Shown here in pieces: positions 57,613 through 64,000 of a DNA stretch of 64,000 bases (position 1 is the first letter of the stretch; each line of letters opens with the position of its first letter). Origin of the DNA: Branchinecta lynchi (lineage: Eukaryota > Arthropoda > Branchiopoda > Anostraca > Branchinectidae); the NCBI GenBank assembly GCA_023053575.1, contig JAKZAP010000001.1, positions 9,254,849 to 9,318,848 on the forward strand, in the 5' to 3' direction. A program made the translations under genes and the position numbers. Under the pieces are notes generated by a model that worked only from the letters and a program-made list of their open reading frames with translations, searched no databases and was not told the DNA's origin.

Positions 57613-58905
57613 CAAGAGCTACGAGCTCATATGGCACTTGTACGAGTAGGCACGTACAAGAAAGTAGATGAGAGCGTCACAAAATACACCCGCCATCCAA
57701 AAATGCGGTTCGGAAATAGAAATAGGATATTTAGTTTCACTCATTTCTGAGTCGTTCCGGCATCGTCTCGATTGTCTGTAGCAAATGCACATGACTGTTC
57801 AAACTTTCATCCCAATAAATCCATTTGTTTGATCCCTAGACGTGCTACACGATTTCCGGTACTCACTCTATCTCCACCTACGTGGCCGAATCTGGTTCGG
57901 AATAAAAAAAATCGACCTGCCAAGTTTCATCGCCATAGGACATCAGGAAGTATGCCGAACTCGCGGGATCGCTAGAAATCCGGACCCCCACCCCAACTTC
58001 CCCACAGTGCCCTGATCCGGTCCGGTTATGTCAATGACGTGTCTAGGACCTGTGCTTGTTTTTCCCACCAAGTTTCATCCCGATCCCTCCACTTAAAGCG
58101 TTTCTCAAAATTTCTGGTTCCCTCCTCCAACTCCCCCCAGTGTCATCGGATCCGGCCCGGATTTAAAGTGAGATGTCTGAGACACGAGGTCATCCTAAAT
58201 ATCAATTTTCATCAAGATCCGATCACCCGTTCGCAAGCTAAAAATACCTCAAATTTTGACTTCACCCTCCCTCCACTCCCCCCCCCCAGATGGTCGAATC
58301 GGGGAATTGACGATTTCCTATTTAATCTGGTCGGGTCCCAGACATGCCTGTCAATTTCCATCGTCCCAGCACATCAGGAAGCACGGAACTCGCAGGATCA
58401 CTACAAATTCGGACTTCTCCCCCCCCCCCAACTCCCCGAAGGTGAGCGGATCCGTTCCGGTTATATCAGTCACGTATCTAGGACTTTTGCTTGTACTTTC
58501 CACCAAGTTTCATCCGGATCCCTCCACTCTAAGTGTTTTCCAAGATTTCCGGTTTCCCCCTCCAACTCCCCCCAGTGTCACCAGATCCGGTCTGGATTTA
58601 AAATGGAGGGTCTGAGACGCGAAGTCCTTCCACATATCAAGTTTCATTAACATCCAATTACCCGTTCATAAGCTTAAAATATCTCATTTTTCCTATTTTT
58701 CCGGATTCCCCCTCCCTCCACTCCCCTCCAGATGGTCGGATCGAGGAAGCGACAATTTCTAATTTAATCTGATCCAGTTCCTGATATGCCTGCCAAGTTT
58801 CATCGTCCTAGCTTATCTGGAAGTGCCCGAACTAGCAAAACCGGGACCGACTGACGGACAGAAATTACAATCGCTATATGGCACTTGAGTAAGCTCAAGT
58901 GCCAT
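57613..58905 (+). mobile_element. Family C element, copy C6, complete and short
   Basis: CAAGAGCTACGAGCTCATAT at the start, after GGGAAAA. The terminal hairpin with perfect 13-bp arms (TATGGCACTTGAG, loop TAAG) is followed by AAAA. The microsatellite before the hairpin is reduced to GACTGACGGACAGA. It lies in the intron of the Myb-like gene. The 203-codon frame 58,039-58,650 follows the repeat unit. Confidence 0.75.
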
Positions 58906-61331
58906 AAAAAGGGGTGATCATACATGCTCACCCCTGTCAGCATTCCTCAGTGTAAGAAAATTTCCGCAAGTCTTTCCTTGAGAGAAAAGTATCTTGCTAA
59001 AATTGGAACCATATGACAGAGATGCAAGGTAATACACCAAGAAAATTTCCAGAAGCCTCTTCTCCAGAGAAAACTATCTTGCTCAAAATGGAACCACAAA
59101 ACATCACAGAAAAGCAAGCTAATACACTGGCTTACATGCTGGAACAATAAATTTTTCTGTTTTTGCAATGAACATATTTTTAATGTCATTCAGAATCACG
59201 TCATCCTCACCTAAGCTCAAATTCTTTACTGCGATGTACAAAGTAACAGAGAAAAGTAACTAGGTGAAGAACCAGAAAACCTCAACAAACCAGTGAACGA
59301 CTGGAGGTGGGCTTACTTCAGTACTTCTCTAACTGTTTCAACTTCCGTGGATTTTCTTAATGCTTACACAACAAACCTGACATGCTAAAACCTAGTGAAC
59401 ATTGAAGTTAAATTTGGCAGTTTAGATCTTATTATGAATTTTCAAATGTGCTTTCAAGCACACCTTGCACTATTTCTGTTTATATTCTATGTTTAAAAAA
59501 TGTTTGAATACCCTAAATTTAGTCTCTGCTGTCAAGAAATCAACGGCCTTGGCTGTTTTAAGCCTTTTTCCAGGCCCACTGATTTCTAGCCCAAACTGCA
59601 TAACTGAGACAACTGGTTTTAAGAATTGGCAGCACAACACAAATACACTTCTTGGAAGCATAATGCACATGAAAAATAGCAAATCACAGCAACTTCAGAT
59701 TTTGCTAAGGTACATTAGTTTTAGTTTATAAGTATGACAGGCTTTTAAATAAAAACGTGGCACATCTTAAATTAACCGAATAAATCATTTTGGCAATTAT
59801 TTACTGCAAAAGGTGCCTTATATGGATACTTCAGCAACCATGGACTGTTAGGCATTGTTCAAATAAGCACACCTGTAGTGTACATGAAAACTTTTACGTT
59901 GAGTAATTCGAGGTCATAAGTCTTGTTGTCTGCCACCATTTATTCTCAACATATTCATTATCCAGGGAAGGAGATACAATAAAACAGCATCAAATAAGCC
60001 ATACACGATTACTTGGTACTTCCATCATGATTTCAATGTAGTAACAATATTCTCAAACTTTGAATGTTCCTGTAATACTTTATAGTTGTCCAAAAAATAG
60101 ATATAAACATCTTGAAAGAAAGATCAACTGTTATTCTTTGTTTTCTGAATATTTTACTTTCTGACTTATTTTGACAGTATTCCCAGTGTAGTAAAATATA
60201 ATAACAACCCTAACGCTTCAGCTCAGACATATTTCTTTCATGGCCGGTTTTATTCCACGAGGGGTACCCAACCTCAGACAAGGTTTCAAATTCCAGAGAG
60301 TCTTTCCTTCAAAATGATGTATCTTGCTTAAAAGGAAACAATAAATATGACAAACATACTAGACTGAATCCAATTGAATGGTTTACGTATTGGATACAAA
60401 AATATTGCTTCAATATTTCCAGTTAAACTTATTTTCCTTTCAAACAAGAGTTGCGTTTTATTTAAAATTCGCAGTACAGCGAACTGTTTGTCATTTTATT
60501 TGCCAGCGGGACATGGCGCAGGCTGCCAGCGGACTCCCTAGTTTGTGCGCTGGGTGTTGCAGGGAACAGTTCAGCTTACCCTGTGTGTGCTCCGCCATGA
60601 ATAAAATGGCTATTTACACTTACCCCATCCGTTCCCGCTGTACTAGGAACTTCATATAGACGCAACTAAGATCATCTCATTCTAACCTTACCTCGAATTC
60701 CTCACCATGATTTACAAAATGATGAAAAAGGCAGAATTACCAAAATCAATAGCCAGAAATTCCCTTCACAATTTTAAGATTTTCGCAGCAACATTTGAGG
60801 TACTGTAAAACAAGGTCAGGTACACCTCCTGTACTTGCAAGTCTGATTTCTTGTTAAGACTACACTTATCTTATTGGCTACTCAAAAGATCTTGAACTCG
60901 ACTGGCTAGTTTGTATCTGCTTATTGTAGCCGAAACCTCAGAGCTTGGTCACACATGCCACATGGCTTTTTTCTGCACAGAATTAGGCGCCAAAGAGGTT
61001 ACACTAGATTCAAGAGAAGACAGCTTCTTGGGTTCCTAAATTAAAAGAAAAAAAAATACAAGATACAACTAGTTGTGAATGTTGTTGTTTTAAGTTCAGA
61101 ATATTAATGACAATAAGAACGAAATGCATACTGTACTAACAGTCATAGTAGAGTTAGGCTTGAAGGCAGAATAACTTATAAGTATGTTTTTTTTTAAATC
61201 TGTTCATTTGGACAGTGCCATAGCTAGGATATAAATAAGGCAAATATTTATTACCGATACCACCCAAAACATTTTTAACAACTGCTGAAATTAACAGATA
61301 TCTAATTAAAGGTATTTCCAAACATGCTTAC
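58906..61331. other. Remainder of the Myb-like gene intron
   Basis: 58,945-59,130 has two ~95-bp direct repeats (AAGAAAATTTCC…GTCTTTCCTTGAGAGAAAAG…TCTTGCT…ATTGGAACCA). A third, weaker copy is near 60,280-60,350. The rest is AT-rich without recognisable genes. An acceptor-like site on the minus strand near 61,037 is followed by a short open stretch; I did not include it because the two-exon model is already in frame. Confidence 0.45.
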
Positions 61332-61533
61332 ACTGGAAGTTTTTTCTGCTTTTCGCTTCAGCTCCACTTGTTGTCGGTTTTGAGGTTGAAATATCCATCT
61401 TTTTTTTTGAGTTCATGTTAGAAATGAAAGCCTGCTTTTCTTCTGCTTCTTCTGAAGGAAAGGTTGCGTTGAAAGTTCCTCCTTCGGCTTCTCCTTCCAC
61501 TTCTTCCTGAAAATTCTGCATGAAATGCTGCAT
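61332..61533 (-). CDS. Harbinger Myb/SANT-like partner, exon 1
   Basis: ATG at 61,533, 143 bp inside the right terminal repeat. The exon encodes 67 residues plus one base, starting MQHFMQNFQEEVEGEAEGG and ending AEAKSRKNFQ, rich in acidic residues and then lysine. The donor is CAGT|GTAAGC (GT at 61,331-61,330). The leftover T joins GG of the next exon to form the tryptophan that opens the Myb domain, and the summed exon lengths (202 + 863 nt) divide by three. Other in-frame ATGs (61,521; 61,419) could also serve as start. The 4.0-kb intron contains family C copy C6. Confidence 0.7.
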
Positions 61534-61676
61534 CCTTGCAACATTTCTCGTGCAATTTCTCGCAGCATTAATTGCACGTAAAATTTCACGAAAATTCTAG
61601 TCCGAAATCAAAATGTTGCGAAAATTGCAGAATTAATGTCGCATTTTCAGTCCAAAAGCTGAATTCGGACACGCTC

Positions 61677-62387
61677 CTAGTTTGCCCGCAATCTGTCCAA
61701 AACCGGAAAATTTGTTAAAAGTAAAAATTTTATTTGAAGTTGATTATATGTTCGGTTTAGGGGTAAGAAGACATGCTGAACATTTATGTGAATTTTTTTT
61801 TGTATCAGGTCAAGTAGTTGACCTGGTTAAAACCAAAAGTTTGTTTTTTAAATTGATTAGATCTCCAATTAAAGTTGATTCGATGTTCGATATAGGGGTA
61901 AGAAGATACGCTGAATTCGTTTTTGAGCTTTATTTATTTGCCAGACAAGTAGTTTGCCTGGAGTTTGGCCAAAACTTGAAATTTGGCAGAAGCAAGTCAG
62001 GAAGTTTCGATCAGTTGCGTCAAAATAGATATGTTTTATCGTATCTGGGTACACTGTAAAAACAATCTTGCAGTATTTACTACTGGGATTAATCTTATCT
62101 TTATTGAGATAAGATTACCCCTAATTTGGATTAATCTTATCCCAATGAAGATAAGATTAATCCCAGTAGCAAATACTGCATCCTTATACGGAGAAACTTT
62201 TTACAGTGTAAGCACAGATACTGAATCCATAAACACACACGTTGAATCCATATCTGAACTTGGTTTTCTTAACGATTAGCTGTTTAGCCTTAATCTGTTT
62301 CTAAATATTAATGGTAAAAATGTTCAAGGAATCTGGTGAAGACTGGATCTGGCGAAGACATGACACAATTGTCGGTATCAAGTATTA
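61677..62387 (-). mobile_element. Family B copy B6, 5' portion right of the Harbinger
   Basis: It resumes with GTTTGCCCGCAATCTGTCC and AAAACCGGAAAATTTGTTAA exactly where the left part at 50,146 stopped, then has two to three diverged 137-bp units and the family B 5' region (TGTTCAAGGAATCTGGTGAA, GACTGGATCTGGCGAAGAC). The CAAGACC start is missing. A mariner-type MITE is nested at 62,052-62,208. Confidence 0.75.
62052..62208. mobile_element. Mariner-type hairpin MITE, second copy
   Basis: The 157-bp CACTGTAAAAA…TTTTTACAGTG element is flanked by TA on both sides (62,050-62,051 and 62,209-62,210). It is close in sequence to the copy at 18,125 and shares the facing arms CTACTGGGATTAATC and ATTAATCCCAGTAG. 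It interrupts family B copy B6. Confidence 0.82.
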
Positions 62388-63880
62388 GTACCCCGGTTTC
62401 AGCTGATTGTTAGAATGTGGTATGGGTCTAACATCTGCGGTTTATACGGAAAGTGTGGACCTTAGGCCGGATTGATAAATATGATATTACATTTTGGAAA
62501 GCTCGGTAAAACTTTTGCCTGGTGCCAAAAAGGATGGTTTCTGCTTGTCGTCGAGCCAGAGCCTACGATGTGTGAAGTGAACATGGAGTTGTATAGCCTA
62601 TGTCAGCGAGAATTATATGAAGTTATGCAGCCAAACTTTCGTTTCATCGAACCATGTTTCTGCTCTCGATTGGAAAGCTCCGTTCTAGCATAATTTTCCA
62701 GTTTCAAATTGAAGATGGACTAAATCTACAAATGTTAAATATGTGCGGCAGTTCCCCGGCCCCACAGCCAATACATCTTCTTTGAGTGATAAACAGAAAA
62801 ATTTACAGAAATACGGGTCCGAAAGTGCTGCCATCTATTGTTCTACCCATTTCTGTTTGTGATTTCAGCTGAGTTCATCATTCCATCTTTTGCACTTGGG
62901 ATTGCGGTAGAGAAATGATGTCAGATGTGCCTCTTCAACTCTAGAAGTTCTCTCATTGCTAAAGAAATTAAACCTTATCCTTTGCTCCTTTCTAAGTGGT
63001 GGGTGATGTTAGAACTAGAACGTTTGAACTAATACATACATGTTTCTTTTCAACGACAATCGATAGCCCTTGATAAGCCAATCAAAGAGTATGCCGTTCG
63101 TTTTTTGTTACAAAAGTTCCTTCATGAGATACACTATTTCGAAAGTTTCGAGGGCTTGACAACTTCAGTAGTAAGATACACACTGAAAACCAAAAGTAGG
63201 CAGATCCCAATTGTGATGCATGTAGGGGACTTGTGAGTAACAATCGGCTGTTAGATCATAATCATCTTCGGCGATGAGAGGTTGCAACTTTTGCTAGTTG
63301 TTGTACCTAATATTTATTTCCGGTGTATTTGAATGGTTGGAACAATTGGTACCATGTATATCACGGGAAGAGGGAACTGTAAGTAAGAATCGGTTGTTAG
63401 AATGGGCTCGTGAGGGCTAGACAGTTGTGCATCTCAGTTAGTCCACATTTTATCGGATCTCTATAAATCTGACGGTAAGAAAATTAGCCTCCATGGTCTA
63501 TCACTGTTATTTTGAACTAAGTCTTTATGTAACGGATACAGATGATAATGTAAAACAATAACATGGTTTCGCAATAATTAGTAGAGTGGTGTCTATGGTA
63601 TTTTGATCCTGAAAAGTTACGGATAGCTTTATGATACCAACTAGGTTAAATAAGATAAGGTTTCAAGTTTTCACCAGTCACGACGTCTACGATCGAAAAG
63701 GATAAAGTTCAACTGGCTGCAAAATCAATTTAGTCCCTACTTCCGATATTCTAATTTTTCAGCGCTGAGGGATAACCATGTGACAACTTCAGCATTTAAC
63801 TCGTTGTTGCTCTCGCAACAGTTTAGCCTGCGAAGTCAAACAAAGGTGTCCGCAACACTTCCAAAATAGATCTGTTGTTT
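62388..63880 (+). mobile_element. Family A Helentron-like element, copy A3, degraded
   Basis: From GGTCTAACATCTGCGGTTTA onward it matches copies A0-A2. The 5' terminal repeat and poly-T are missing. The subterminal inverse repeat survives as GTTGTTGCTCTCGCAACA (about 63,803-63,820), followed by TTTAGCCTGCGAAG. The terminal palindrome is not recognisable. It is clearly older than A1 and A2. Confidence 0.65.
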
Positions 63881-64000
63881 TAGTCGGTTTCAGTCCTACG
63901 ATCTTGGCCCGGGAAGTACAACGCACCTACATCTTTTCGCGATAACTTCGGAATGATATCAATAATTTTGGTTAAATTAATCCTGATCGCAGTGCTATAG
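63881..64000. other. No feature recognised
   Basis: Short terminal stretch without recognisable gene or repeat. Confidence 0.4.

Larger units (their letters stand above)
50147..61676. mobile_element. Complete two-gene PIF/Harbinger transposon, 11.5 kb with nested insertions
   Basis: Perfect 18-bp terminal inverted repeats GAGCGTGTCCGAATTCAG at 50,147 and 61,676. Two subterminal motifs recur in inverted orientation: TTAATTCTGCAATT (50,186-50,199; inverse 61,623-61,636) and GCAATTAATGCTGCG (50,194-50,208; inverse 61,561-61,575). CTA flanks both sides (50,144-50,146; 61,677-61,679). Removing the element and one CTA gives CGGACATCTAGTTTGCCCG, which aligns base for base in length with CGGACAAGTAGTTCGCCCG of family B. 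Inside are a HARBI1-type transposase (plus) and a Myb/SANT-like partner (minus), convergent. Extra length comes from elements in the introns and the intergenic gap. Confidence 0.92.

Noticed and set aside
58039..58650. 203-codon plus-strand frame
   Set aside because: Same repeat unit as other family C copies; no independent protein motif.
60950..61050. Extra minus-strand exon after the acceptor near 61,037
   Set aside because: Joining it to exon 1 of the Myb-like gene gives a stop at once or shifts the frame, while direct joining to 57,308 gives a complete Myb domain.

Overview
The window reads as invertebrate animal nuclear DNA. It has spliced genes with GT-AG introns, a CR1/L2-type LINE relic, a HARBI1-type PIF/Harbinger transposon, hAT- and mariner-type non-autonomous elements, many minisatellites, and long poly-G/poly-C and poly-A/T tracts. 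I could not identify the species, and I see no prokaryotic organisation. Almost everything recognisable is mobile DNA, often nested. I recognise no conserved host gene; the one non-transposon coding candidate is a small two-exon ORF at 17,470-18,458.

Layout. Three families of tandem-repeat-bearing, non-coding elements dominate. Family A (1-439 minus, 20,429-23,425, 26,035-29,725, degraded 62,388-63,880) has subterminal inverted repeats GTGTTGCGAGAGCAACAC, a poly-T tract behind the 5' end, internal ~0.8-kb modules, a perfect 18-bp palindrome at the 3' end, then CTAG, with T on both outer sides; this fits a non-autonomous Helentron (Helitron2-like). Family B (5,130-6,547 minus; 7,742-8,981; 34,229-35,682; 43,463-44,727; 53,045-54,032; a split copy 49,933-62,387; older copies at 15,060 and 25,600) carries 137-bp tandem units and ends in TTTTGGGATCCCAAAA. 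Family C (1,284-4,039; 31,591-33,530; 42,508-45,472; 46,218-48,950; 55,576-56,318; 57,613-58,905) carries ~282-bp units and ends in a hairpin of TATGGCACTTGAG arms. B and C share one plan: a CAAGA(C/G)C start after A residues, a 5' copy of one 3'-hairpin arm, a CCAAGTTTCATC-like block, a GACGGACA/GACAGACC microsatellite, then a terminal hairpin followed by A residues.

From 9 to 31 kb lie a ~286-bp inverted-repeat element, a 2.8-kb foldback element built of CACGTG-rich palindromic minisatellites (11,235-14,060), the small two-exon ORF with a TA-flanked hairpin MITE in its intron, the Helentron-like copies, the LINE relic, and a 1.3-kb non-autonomous Harbinger-type element with a TTA duplication (29,931-31,249). 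The 42-49 kb region is nested: a foldback MITE with ~220-bp arms inside B inside C, and hAT-type elements inside C.

The main object is a complete two-gene PIF/Harbinger transposon at 50,147-61,676. It has 18-bp perfect terminal inverted repeats (GAGCGTGTCCGAATTCAG), shared subterminal motifs, and a 3-bp CTA duplication whose removal restores the interrupted family-B copy. It holds two convergent genes, each with one intron: a transposase (exons 50,324-50,479 and 54,148-55,215; 407 aa) and a Myb/SANT-like DNA-binding partner on the minus strand (exons 61,533-61,332 and 57,308-56,446; 354 aa). In both cases joining the exons keeps the frame, and in the partner the junction creates the first tryptophan of the Myb domain. 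Other transposons have inserted into the introns and the intergenic gap, swelling the element to 11.5 kb while both reading frames stay open.
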